Shown here piece by piece: positions 41,081 through 48,320 of a DNA stretch of 48,320 nucleotides. Position 1 is the stretch's first letter, and every line of letters begins with the position of its first letter. The position numbers were made by a program, and so were the translations under genes. This DNA is from JBHJGS01 sp050331575 (GTDB lineage: Bacteria > Pseudomonadota > Alphaproteobacteria > Sphingomonadales > Rhodothalassiaceae). The notes beneath the pieces are model-generated. The model was not told the DNA's origin, made no database searches, and saw nothing but the letters and a program-made list of their open reading frames with translations. Location: contig JBHJGS010000018.1 of assembly GCA_050331575.1 (NCBI GenBank), forward strand, positions 1-48,320, written 5' to 3'.

Positions 41081-42187
41081 TCAGCCGGCGCTGGTTGCGC
41101 GCTTCAGCGGGGCCTCGCCCTGATCGGCGCCGATTTGTTCCACCAGGCCCACAGCCGCGTCGAGGCGGTCGCCGCAGAACACCGGAATGCCGGCGGCCTC
41201 GATCTGGTCCAACAGGCGACCGTTGCGGCCTTGTCGGCACGTGCCACCGACATCCCGGATGATCACGCCGGCCACTGCCCCAGGGCAGTCACGCACGACC
41301 TTGGCATAGACCTCGATATCCTTCTGACCATTGTCGCCGATCAGCACGAAGCGCAGATCAGGATAGAAGCCCAAGATCGTCTCCACAGCACCGATCTTGT
41401 GCTCGATGTGCGGGCCGGCGATGAAGGTGCTCCGGCTCAGGCCGTAATCGCGCAGAAACAAGGGGCCCAGCGGGATCTGGTTCAGCTCCATGAAGCGCAC
41501 CAGAAAACCGTGCAGATTCCACGGGCTGGACGACACGTAGAAGACCGGGTTGGCCGGGGCGCCGTCGCGCAGCGCCAGCCGCTGATAGAGGTCCTGCGCG
41601 CCGGGCACGACCAGGCGATCCTCCGGCCGCTCGATCAGCACGCGCCGCCAGTTCTTCAAGACGTTGGTCGCCCCGGTTTCGATGATGGTATCGTCGATGT
41701 CGGAGATGATGCCCAGCCGGACGGAGCGGCCCGGCGCCAGGATCGGCAGGCGGTTGGCGCCCTCCTCGCTGGGCCCGTCGGCTGCGCGCACCACGGCCTG
41801 CTCCCATTGCGTGTGCGCCGGCAAGGGCTGGTTCAGCCGCTCCAGCGCCAGACGGAAATAGCCCTCATCGTCGGTCTTGACCCGGTATGTCCGGCCGCAC
41901 ACGCGGATGTCCAGCGCTACCCCCGGCACCTCGTCGCTTTCATAAATGTCCAGCATGGTGCGCAGGCGCGACAGGGTGTCATCGCCGCGCGCCACATCGC
42001 GCCGGCCGCGCACCACCCGGCCCATGGCATGCAGATGCTCCGCATTGCGCTGGCCGATATAGCACAGGATCTGGACCCGCTTCGGCCGCCGGTGCTTCAG
42101 CACGCCGTAGCGCACGGCATCAAAGCCCTGTTCCAGGCTTGCAAGCACCAGCAAAGAAGCATCGGCAACGGTTTTTCTTAAACGCAT
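41081..42187 (-). CDS. App1-like phosphatidate phosphatase family protein (DUF2183)
   Basis: The 368-residue protein has a C-terminal App1 catalytic domain with DxDxT signature SDIDDTIIETGATN (Asp163, Asp165, Thr167) and VFYVSSSPWNLHGFLVRFME. It also has FIAGPHIEHKIGAVETIL and FVLIGDNGQKDIEVYA, in the HAD-like order. The N-terminal 150 residues contain an immunoglobulin-like-looking beta region ending in VKTDDEGYFRLAL. App1 of yeast is a phosphatidate phosphatase; bacterial relatives are uncharacterised. ATG 42187 was chosen because homology begins there; the frame is open to 42466. The minus-strand MCP-like gene lies upstream, 100 nt away. Confidence 0.82.
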   Translation of the reverse strand: MRLRKTVADASLLVLASLEQGFDAVRYGVLKHRRPKRVQILCYIGQRNAEHLHAMGRVVRGRRDVARGDDTLSRLRTMLDIYESDEVPGVALDIRVCGRTYRVKTDDEGYFRLALERLNQPLPAHTQWEQAVVRAADGPSEEGANRLPILAPGRSVRLGIISDIDDTIIETGATNVLKNWRRVLIERPEDRLVVPGAQDLYQRLALRDGAPANPVFYVSSSPWNLHGFLVRFMELNQIPLGPLFLRDYGLSRSTFIAGPHIEHKIGAVETILGFYPDLRFVLIGDNGQKDIEVYAKVVRDCPGAVAGVIIRDVGGTCRQGRNGRLLDQIEAAGIPVFCGDRLDAAVGLVEQIGADQGEAPLKRATSAG

Positions 42188-42287
42188 GATCGATCCGGCA
42201 TGAGAGGGGGCGGCCGCCGTCTCCGCGGCCCACACCAGCAACGCAGCAACCGCGCTTATGGATCTTTCAAGCCGGTATTCTTCTCCC

Positions 42288-43514
42288 TCAGGGCTGGTCT
42301 TGGAGGCTGCGCTGAAAGGCTTGGCCTTGGCTGCGCCATTTGTCCAACGACAGGCGCAGATCGTCGACATACTGCCGTTGGTCCCCAGCGATGGTCTGGA
42401 TCTGCCCGCTGACATGATCGATCGTGCCAATATAGCGAGCGGAATCGTTGATGCTGCGAACCACATGACCGATCAGACGGCGCAACCGGCCGGATAGGCC
42501 AACATGCTGCTGTGCGGTTGCCAGATTCTCGTCGGTGATCTGCTTGAGACTGGCAATCAGACCGGCGGTTCGCCGGACAGCGTCATAGGCCGCTTGCCCG
42601 TCCAGATGAATGCGGTCCAGATGATAATTGATGTCAGCGGTCGTCCGGTCGGCTTGGGCGGCCACTTCCAGCAATTCCGCGCGCAGTTCCGGCCCTTCTT
42701 CGGCGACCGCGGCAACCTCTTCGGGTTCTCCGGTCAGTCCGCGCAGCCGCGTCATCAAGGTGCGCATACGCACCAGCGCATGGGCGATTTCATCACTATC
42801 GTCGCGCAAGAGGTCCAGCCGGCGCGCGGCTGTTCCCGCCTCGACCGCGGCATTCTCGGCAAGATTGGCAGAGGCACCGCCCTGCCGAACAAGCTGCTCG
42901 CCGACCGGTCCCAGATCCGCGGCGGTGGCAACCAGAGGCCGCACCGTCTCCCCAACCCGCTTGGCCTCCTCGGTCAAGGATCGGGTCGAGTCGGCCAAGG
43001 CCGCCGAGCGGTCAGTCAGAGTGCAGGTCGTCTGCGCTTGCGCCTGCAAGGTTTCCGTCGCCCGCGCAACAGCCGCTTCGGTCATCTGATCGAATTCGGC
43101 CAGCAGCCGCGCGCGTTGGCCCAGCGCCTCAGCCCGCAGATCCTGGATGGAATCGGCCGCGGCGTTCATTAAACCGGCGGCGCGGCTGAAAGTACCGGGA
43201 AAGCCTTCGCAGAGAATTCGGCGAGCATAATTACCTTGGTCAACCGCCTGCATTGCCGACACGGCTTCCCGCAGAAATTCATCGGTTAAATCGAGAAAAT
43301 GATTGAGTGACGCCAAAACATCGGCGTAGGCACCATAGCTTTCAGGCTCAACGATTCGCGCTTCCAGATCGCCTTGCCGCGCAGACCGTCCAAGAACAGC
43401 GATCGCTTCTAATGTGCGTTCTTGATCTGCGCTATGCGTCCTCAGCCGCTCCAACTCTTCCTTGTCGATGGCGGCCTCACTGGTTCCCGGACGTCTTTTT
43501 GGTCCATCACGCAT
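42288..43514 (-). CDS. Soluble MCP-like protein with HAMP-like repeats
   Basis: The 408-residue protein has no transmembrane segment or signal. Residues 30-140 resemble the double-HAMP-type N-terminus of some methyl-accepting chemotaxis proteins: GDLEARI, NHFLDLTDEFLREAVSAM, QGNYARRILCEGFPGTF. The rest is a long coiled coil. I do not see the conserved chemotaxis hairpin tip that binds CheA and CheW, so a classical receptor role is doubtful. The start ATG 43514 is preceded by GGAGGGAGGG. It is divergent from tspO. Confidence 0.65.
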   Translation of the reverse strand: MRDGPKRRPGTSEAAIDKEELERLRTHSADQERTLEAIAVLGRSARQGDLEARIVEPESYGAYADVLASLNHFLDLTDEFLREAVSAMQAVDQGNYARRILCEGFPGTFSRAAGLMNAAADSIQDLRAEALGQRARLLAEFDQMTEAAVARATETLQAQAQTTCTLTDRSAALADSTRSLTEEAKRVGETVRPLVATAADLGPVGEQLVRQGGASANLAENAAVEAGTAARRLDLLRDDSDEIAHALVRMRTLMTRLRGLTGEPEEVAAVAEEGPELRAELLEVAAQADRTTADINYHLDRIHLDGQAAYDAVRRTAGLIASLKQITDENLATAQQHVGLSGRLRRLIGHVVRSINDSARYIGTIDHVSGQIQTIAGDQRQYVDDLRLSLDKWRSQGQAFQRSLQDQP

Positions 43515-43700
43515 CTTGTCCCTCCCTCCATTTCAGTATGACCTGATGGGCAAGCGGTTTGTTTCGATGATCCAACCCTGCCGTGAACGCTCGTGATACG
43601 CCATCAACAATGATGAAGGGGCTGCCCACATATTTATCAGTCCGGTTCGGGAAATTAACCATTGGAGCCGCACCGGGACACGACGCGTTGGCTCAGCGAA

Positions 43701-43717
43701 GATCGGTTTGACCGATC
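43701..43717. promoter_or_regulatory. Perfect inverted repeat upstream of tspO
   Basis: GATCGGT (43701-43707) and ACCGATC (43711-43717) flank TTG, a perfect 7-bp inverted repeat in the 274-bp divergent gap between the MCP-like gene and tspO. It lies 72 nt before the tspO ATG. The size fits a dimeric regulator operator. It is not a PpsR or FNR consensus. Confidence 0.4.
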
Positions 43718-43788
43718 CGCTTGCCTGCGCCACGCGTAGTCCGACATATGATCGCAGGGCGCGATCCGGATCCTGAAGGGATAGTGTT

Positions 43789-44319
43789 ATGAGCTCTGCC
43801 GTCGCTTTGGCGGTCTTCCTGGCCGCCAATTTCGCCGCCGCCAGCACTGGCGCGATCTTCAAACCGGGCCGATGGTACCGGGATCTGGACAAGCCGTCCT
43901 GGACCCCGCCGGACTGGCTGTTTCCGATTGCCTGGTCGATCCTCTATGTCATGATCGCCGTGGCCGGCTGGCTGGTCTGGAAGGTCGCGGGCTGGGCGGC
44001 ATGGCCGGCCTATCTGATCTATGGCCTGCAACTGGCGCTGAATGCCGGCTGGTCGGCGGTGTTTTTCGGTCTGCGCCGGCCGGATTGGGCGATGCTCGAG
44101 GTGGGGTTCTTGTGGACCGCCATTGTCCTGACCATCCTCGCCTTTTTCCAATATTCCGCCCTGGCCGGCTGGCTTTTGGTCCCCTATGCTGTTTGGGCGT
44201 CGTTCGCGGCGGTGCTGAACGCAGCGATCTGGACGCGCAACCGGCCTTTCTTCCGCCGTGCGAGAGCGCATGCAGACCGCCACGCTGAGCCTGTTCCGCT
44301 ATCAGGGCCCAACCGCTAA
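43789..44319 (+). CDS. tspO: TspO/MBR family tryptophan-rich sensory protein
   Basis: The 176-residue, five-helix protein carries the TspO signatures GRWYRDLDKPSWTPPDWLF, NAGWSAVFFGLRRPDWA, AGWLLVPYAVWASFAAVLN, and multiple tryptophans. TspO binds tetrapyrroles and cholesterol-like ligands in the outer or inner membrane. In Rhodobacter it lies in the carotenoid gene region (crtK) and negatively affects photosynthesis genes in response to oxygen. The C-terminal extension of about 15 residues beyond NAAIWTRNRPFF is unusual. GAAGGGA lies 8 nt before ATG 43789. It overlaps crtA by 50 nt. Confidence 0.92.
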   Translation: MSSAVALAVFLAANFAAASTGAIFKPGRWYRDLDKPSWTPPDWLFPIAWSILYVMIAVAGWLVWKVAGWAAWPAYLIYGLQLALNAGWSAVFFGLRRPDWAMLEVGFLWTAIVLTILAFFQYSALAGWLLVPYAVWASFAAVLNAAIWTRNRPFFRRARAHADRHAEPVPLSGPNR

Positions 44320-44989
44320 GCTGTGGGCCTTCTCGCAGATGGGCTTCGCGCGCCGGCCCCTGGCGCGCACCCCGGACCTGCAATTCTGCAAACTGTTCGG
44401 GTCAGGCACGGGGGAGGGCTTCAACCCCAAGCCCAATTTCGGCGTCTATGCCGTTTTGGCGGTCTGGCCGGATGCGCAGGTGGCGCGGGACCGGCTGGCC
44501 GGGGCGCCGATCTATCAACGCTTTTATGACCATGCCGCGGAGCATTGGACGGCCTATCTCCAGGCCACGCGCTGTTGGGGCAGTTGGGATGGCCGGGCCC
44601 CGTTTGCCGTTGCCGACACGGCGCCGCCGCCCCGGCCCGTGGCCGTGCTCACCCGCGCCACGTTAAAACTGCGCCACCTGCCCGCCTTCTGGCGCCAAGT
44701 CCCCTCGATCAGCGCGGACATCCCCAACCATCCGTCGATGATGCTGAAGATCGGCATTGGCGAGGTGCCCTGGATCCATCAGGTCACCTTCTCCATCTGG
44801 CCCGATACCGAAGCCATGCTCGCCTTCTCACAGAACAAGGCCGCTCATGGTGAGGGCGTGCGTCGCGCCTGGGCCCATGGCTGGTTCAAGGAACAGCTGT
44901 TTGCACGATTCGCCGTCATCCGCACCGAGGGCGCCTGGGAGGGGCGCGATCCGCTGGCCCGCGCCATGGTCCCGCCGGTGGCCGCCTAG
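44270..44989 (+). CDS. crtA: Spheroidene monooxygenase CrtA
   Basis: The 239-residue protein introduces the keto group of spheroidenone (or of related acyclic carotenoids). The sequence QTATLSLFRYQGPTAKLWAF, FGSGTGEGFNPKPNFGVYAV and ISADIPNHPSMMLKIGIGEV matches the CrtA family, which is heme-dependent. ATG 44270 fits the family start; GTG 44258 is a possible alternative. It is out of frame with tspO over 50 bases. No other crt gene is in the window, so the rest of the carotenoid pathway must be elsewhere. Its ketocarotenoid product typically accumulates when cells grow with oxygen. Confidence 0.92.
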   Translation: MQTATLSLFRYQGPTAKLWAFSQMGFARRPLARTPDLQFCKLFGSGTGEGFNPKPNFGVYAVLAVWPDAQVARDRLAGAPIYQRFYDHAAEHWTAYLQATRCWGSWDGRAPFAVADTAPPPRPVAVLTRATLKLRHLPAFWRQVPSISADIPNHPSMMLKIGIGEVPWIHQVTFSIWPDTEAMLAFSQNKAAHGEGVRRAWAHGWFKEQLFARFAVIRTEGAWEGRDPLARAMVPPVAA

Positions 44990-45100
44990 GGCAGGGTCCG
45001 ACCCATTGGTATCGCACGGCACGCCCTTGAATTCGCCGCATCAAACAGGCTTAAATCTTCGGTAACACTTCCTTGTGTCCGTCAACAGGAGCCGGTTCCC

Positions 45101-47665
45101 GTGACCCTTTCCCGCCGTTCGTTTCGCCGTCTGCGCCTTGGCGCGTCTGTCAGCCTTGTCTCGCTTTTGGCCGTCGCCGCGGCCGCTCAGGAAGCGCCGA
45201 TCGTGCAGCCGGGCGCGCCGGGGCAGGACGGCCGCGCCCTCAGTGCGGAAGAGGCCAGCCGCATTGCCGGGACCAGCTACACCCAGGACGATGTGCGCTT
45301 CATGCAGGACATGATCCCGCACCACCAGCAGGCCGTCGATATGTCCGCCCTGGTGCAGGACCGCACCGCGACCAGGGAGATCGTCGACCTGGCCGGGCGC
45401 ATCACCGCCTCGCAGGACGATGAAATCGACTTCATGCAAGCCTGGCTGGAAGACCGCGGCGAGGCAGCCCCGGAGGCCTCGGCCGACCATCCCATGCACA
45501 CCACCCATCAAATGGCGGGCATGGCCACGCCGGAGCAGATGGCGCAGCTGGCCGCCAGCGAGGGCGCGGACTTCGACCGGCTGTATCTGGAACTGATGAT
45601 CCCGCACCATGAAGGCGCGGTGGAGATGGTCGAGGCGCTGCTGGAGCAGCCCGGCTCGGCCTATGACCCGGTGCTGTACGAATTCGTCAATGACATCGTG
45701 AATGATCAGACCGCCGAAATCGAGCGCATGAATGCGGTGCTGGCCAGCCTGTCACCGGATCCGCGCGCGGTGCTGAAACCCGGCTTCCGCGACGCCGATG
45801 AAGCGATCTGGAATCTGACGCATATTGCCGCCCTGCCCAAGCCCGCGGGCTTTTTCGATCCGGCCAATCCCGCCGGCCTGCCGCCGAAGAAGCAGCCGGA
45901 GGAGAAGAAAGTGGCCGAGGCGCAGATGCAACCGGCCGGTCATGAGCATGGCAAGCCTCACGAGAAGGCCGAGCCCGCCGTCCAAACCGACGCCACTGAG
46001 GCCGCCGCTGACGCGCCGGACAGCGAAGATCCCCAGCGCGAGGACGGCCAGAGCAATGAGGGCACGCAATGGGGCGAACGGTCGCCGCTGCTCAGCTTCT
46101 CCAACACCGACATGGCCTTCGCCAAAGACATTCTGGTCGCCGGCAACTATCACGGCTTCAACATCTATAAGCTGGACAGCCAGGGCGTGCCGCAGCTGCA
46201 AAGCTCGATCGTGTGCCCCGGCGGCCAGGGCGATGTCTCGATCGTCGGCGATCTTCTGATCATGTCGGTGGAACAGACCCGCGGGCGCGTGGATTGCGGC
46301 TTAGAGGGCGTCTCGGAAAAGGTCAGCGACGAGCGCTTTCGCGGCCTGCGCATCTTCAATATCGCCGACCTCACCCGGCCCAAGCAGGTCGGCCAAGTGC
46401 AGACCTGCCGCGGATCGCACACCCACTCCGTCGTCTCCGGCCCCGGCGAGGACGGCAAGTTCATCGTCTATAATTCCGGCACCGCCTCGATCCGCGACGA
46501 GGAGGAGCTGGAAGGCTGCGTGGAAGGCGAACCGGGCGATCAGGAGACCGCGCTGTTCCGCATCGACGTGGTGGAGATCCCGGTCGACGATCCGTCCAAG
46601 GCGCGTATCGTTGACAGCCCGGCGGTGTTCGCCGATCCCGAAACCGGGCGCCTGGCCGGTCTGTGGCGCGGCGGCGACCATGGCGACGACACCCAGCGCA
46701 CCCGCCGCACCGACCATTGCCATGACATCACGGTGTTCCCCGCCGCCGATCTGGCCGCCGGCGCCTGCTCCGGCAACGGCATTATCTTCGACATCTCCGA
46801 CCCCTATAACCCCAAGCGCATCGACGAGGTGGTCGACAAGGGCTTTGCCTATTGGCACTCCGCCACTTTCAACAATGACGGCACCAAGGTCTTGTTCACC
46901 GATGAATGGGGCGGTGGCAGCCGGCCGCGCTGCCGCGCGTCGGACCCGCAGGATTGGGGCGCGGACGCCATCTATGACATCGTTGATGACGAGCTTCGCT
47001 TCGGCGGCCATTACAAGATGAGCGCGCCCCAGGCGGAGCAGGAAAATTGCGTCGCCCATAACGGCTCGGTTGTGCCGGTGCCGGGCCGGGACATCTTCGT
47101 GCAGGCCTGGTATCAGGGCGGGCTGTCGGTGATCGACTTCACCGATAGCGCCAACCCCGTGGAGATCGCCTATTTCGACCGCGGACCGATCCATGAGGAA
47201 AAGCTGGTGCTGGGCGGCTATTGGTCGACCTACTGGTATGATGGGCGCATCTACGGCACCGAAATCGCCCGCGGCCTGGATGTGTTCGCGCTAGAGCCCA
47301 GTGACCATCTCAGCGAGAATGAGATCGCCGCGGCCGCCCTGGCGGATCAGGGCGAGGTGTTCAACCCGCAGCAGCAGTTCCAGGTCACCTGGCCCGCCCA
47401 CCCCACGGTAGCACGCGCGTATATGGACCAACTGGCCCGCGACGAGGCAGTGCCGGGCGAGAACACCGCCAAGCTGCGCCGAGCCCTGGACCGCGCCCAT
47501 CAGCGTCTGGACGCCGGCAAGACCGATGCCTCCCTGGCGCGGGAACTGGAGGCAATCCGGGCGGACCTGCCCAGCGATGCCGCCACCGCCCAGGCGCAAA
47601 ACCGCCTCACCGCCTTGAAGGACACCCTGAGCGGCATTGCCGACCGGCTGCGCCGGCAGTCCTAA
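45101..47665 (+). CDS. Secreted DUF305 tandem-LVIVD fusion protein
   Basis: The 854-residue protein has an N-terminal export signal containing SRRSFRRLRL, a Tat-like twin arginine, then a hydrophobic stretch ending in AAAAQEA. Two DUF305 units follow: VRFMQDMIPHHQQAVDMS (about residue 66) and LYLELMIPHHEGAVEMVEAL (about residue 165). Then comes a His/Glu-rich linker (QPAGHEHGKPHEKAEPA) and a large LVIVD-type beta-propeller region of about 450 residues with repeats such as GLRIFNIADLTRPKQVGQVQ and GIIFDISDPYNPKRIDEVVD. GTG 45101 has AGGAG 9 nt upstream. DUF305 conserved MxPHH motifs suggest metal binding. Role unknown; it ends in an inverted-repeat region. Confidence 0.78.
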   Translation: MTLSRRSFRRLRLGASVSLVSLLAVAAAAQEAPIVQPGAPGQDGRALSAEEASRIAGTSYTQDDVRFMQDMIPHHQQAVDMSALVQDRTATREIVDLAGRITASQDDEIDFMQAWLEDRGEAAPEASADHPMHTTHQMAGMATPEQMAQLAASEGADFDRLYLELMIPHHEGAVEMVEALLEQPGSAYDPVLYEFVNDIVNDQTAEIERMNAVLASLSPDPRAVLKPGFRDADEAIWNLTHIAALPKPAGFFDPANPAGLPPKKQPEEKKVAEAQMQPAGHEHGKPHEKAEPAVQTDATEAAADAPDSEDPQREDGQSNEGTQWGERSPLLSFSNTDMAFAKDILVAGNYHGFNIYKLDSQGVPQLQSSIVCPGGQGDVSIVGDLLIMSVEQTRGRVDCGLEGVSEKVSDERFRGLRIFNIADLTRPKQVGQVQTCRGSHTHSVVSGPGEDGKFIVYNSGTASIRDEEELEGCVEGEPGDQETALFRIDVVEIPVDDPSKARIVDSPAVFADPETGRLAGLWRGGDHGDDTQRTRRTDHCHDITVFPAADLAAGACSGNGIIFDISDPYNPKRIDEVVDKGFAYWHSATFNNDGTKVLFTDEWGGGSRPRCRASDPQDWGADAIYDIVDDELRFGGHYKMSAPQAEQENCVAHNGSVVPVPGRDIFVQAWYQGGLSVIDFTDSANPVEIAYFDRGPIHEEKLVLGGYWSTYWYDGRIYGTEIARGLDVFALEPSDHLSENEIAAAALADQGEVFNPQQQFQVTWPAHPTVARAYMDQLARDEAVPGENTAKLRRALDRAHQRLDAGKTDASLARELEAIRADLPSDAATAQAQNRLTALKDTLSGIADRLRRQS

Positions 47666-47680
47666 CCCCAGCAACGCGAC

Positions 47681-47705
47681 GCCCACAGGCTGACGGCCTG
47701 TGGGC
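47681..47705 (+). terminator. Strong hairpin after the DUF305-LVIVD gene
   Basis: GCCCACAGGC (47681-47690) pairs with GCCTGTGGGC (47696-47705) in a 10-bp stem with loop TGACG, 15 nt after the stop. No T-run follows, so it may be a pause or processing hairpin or a terminator of non-classical type. A third copy of the arm (CTGTGGGC, 47717-47724) could compete with it. Confidence 0.5.
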
Positions 47706-47882
47706 GCGCCCGGTCGCTGTGGGCATGCGGCATTGAAAGCGGATGGGCATGGCATCCCAACTTGAACACCCAAGGCACCGCGAATGGGCGGCGGCTTTGC
47801 GGACGAAGCCGACCTTGAAGAGGTCCAAACCAATGTCCGGATCGGGGTGTCCCGGCTTGCCCTAGTGAGACGTCCGGACAAT
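47706..47882. other. Intergenic region with further inverted repeats
   Basis: Between the DUF305 gene and the convergent membrane-protein gene the sequence holds GGATG/CATCC (47741-47745 and 47753-47757) and TGTCCGGA/TCCGGACA (47834-47841 and 47873-47880), in addition to the hairpin above. No gene is evident. The second pair, 8 bp perfect and 39 bp apart end to end, could be the ends of a tiny mobile or palindromic unit. Confidence 0.35.
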
Positions 47883-48269
47883 CTATGGCGTCAAGGCTTG
47901 GACCTGCTGCTCAAGCTCGTCGATGCGACGCTCAAGCTCTTGAACTGTGTGTTCATATCTAACAAAATCGATGGAATTCTCTTGAAAGAAGGCGAGAAAA
48001 CCAAAGATCACGGTAACTGCCGCGGCTACAGCGCTGACAAGCGCAGGAATACCAAGATTGCGCCAATAGTCTGATGTGAGTTGCTCCACGACTTCAGTCG
48101 CCGAACGTTTGGCTGCGCTTTCCGCTCTATCGGTCAATCCAAGCAAATCCGGAGCAAGATATGAAATCGCCTTGAATCGACCGTCATATGGCTGCTCTCC
48201 AGACCGGGCCATAAGCGGTTTTTCGACCATTTCATCCAGCTTTCCAACGGTTACCGTCGCGATCGTCAT
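47883..48269 (-). CDS. Small membrane protein with C-terminal coiled coil
   Basis: The 128-residue product has one or two hydrophobic segments (LGIPALVSAVAAAVTVIFGF and LAFF) and a C-terminal leucine/glutamate heptad region (HTVQELERRIDELEQQVQAL). No family is recognised. The start is ATG 48269, since an in-frame TAA lies 6 nt upstream; an AAGG is only 1-2 nt away, so translation may begin lower. Its base composition is less GC-rich than its neighbours, which suggests horizontal origin. Convergent with the DUF305-LVIVD gene; the far side lies near the window edge. Confidence 0.6.
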   Translation of the reverse strand: MTIATVTVGKLDEMVEKPLMARSGEQPYDGRFKAISYLAPDLLGLTDRAESAAKRSATEVVEQLTSDYWRNLGIPALVSAVAAAVTVIFGFLAFFQENSIDFVRYEHTVQELERRIDELEQQVQALTP

Positions 48270-48320
48270 ACCTTTTTAAATTACAAACGGGTGAGCTCCG
48301 AAGTTAATCAAGGTGAAGCT

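Noticed and set aside
47607..47828. Minus-strand ORF opposite the end of the DUF305-LVIVD gene
   Set aside because: Overlaps the strongly supported gene antisense and includes hairpin sequence; cysteine/arginine-rich translation without family.

Overview
The window is a GC-rich alphaproteobacterial chromosome segment dominated by a photosynthesis gene cluster. It encodes bacteriochlorophyll enzymes, reaction-centre H-subunit (puh) assembly genes, the redox/light regulators PpsR and PpaA/AerR, ALA synthase of the C4 (Shemin) route, TspO and the spheroidene-pathway enzyme CrtA. The organism is therefore a purple phototroph. It carries the O2-dependent cyclase AcsF together with the light-independent reductase BchNBL, so pigment can be made in air. 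I cannot fix the order from the sequence alone.

1-13.9 kb is accessory or housekeeping. An IS3-family right end (1-139) cuts the 5' part off a gene with a C-terminal VPxPA sorting signal. Beside it lies a decayed minus-strand fragment of a BchP-like geranylgeranyl reductase (about 495-644). Then come an orphan hydantoinase B, an outer-membrane beta-barrel, a PAS_5-type protein, a threonine aldolase co-transcribed with an EAL phosphodiesterase, and a SYLF/patatin pair. A tight run follows: redoxin, epoxide hydrolase, two GSTs, CoxS-like and CoxM-like subunits and 3-methyladenine glycosylase. Its theme looks like handling of electrophiles and alkylation, but the molybdenum-binding CoxL-like subunit is absent.

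14-17.9 kb holds a secreted seven-EF-hand protein, recN and bamD on the minus strand, and an Xre-type regulator.

18-24.4 kb (minus strand) is bchG-bch2(pucC-like)-bchP-small membrane ORF and ppaA-ppsR. A 15-bp tandem repeat separates ppsR from bchG. From 24.66 to 40.24 kb (plus strand) runs a 15.6-kb superoperon: bchF-N-B-H-L-M-lhaA-puhA-B-C-orf101-acsF-puhE-hemA. Most junctions overlap by 4 bp, and a strong intrinsic terminator closes it. PpsR-type palindromes (TGT-N12-ACA-like) lie over the putative -35 elements of both bchF and bchG, so the regulator encoded here probably controls both flanking operons.

40.3-48.3 kb has a 0.7-kb gene-poor stretch with nested palindromes, an App1-like phosphatase, a soluble MCP-like protein, tspO overlapping crtA, a large DUF305-LVIVD-type secreted protein, and a small membrane/coiled-coil protein at the edge.

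I did not find a wholly new system. The most unusual signals are the BchP-like pseudogene fragment, the PpsR/promoter architecture with a possibly leaderless bchG, the incomplete molybdenum hydroxylase inside a detoxification-like operon, and the unexplained repeats and hairpins.
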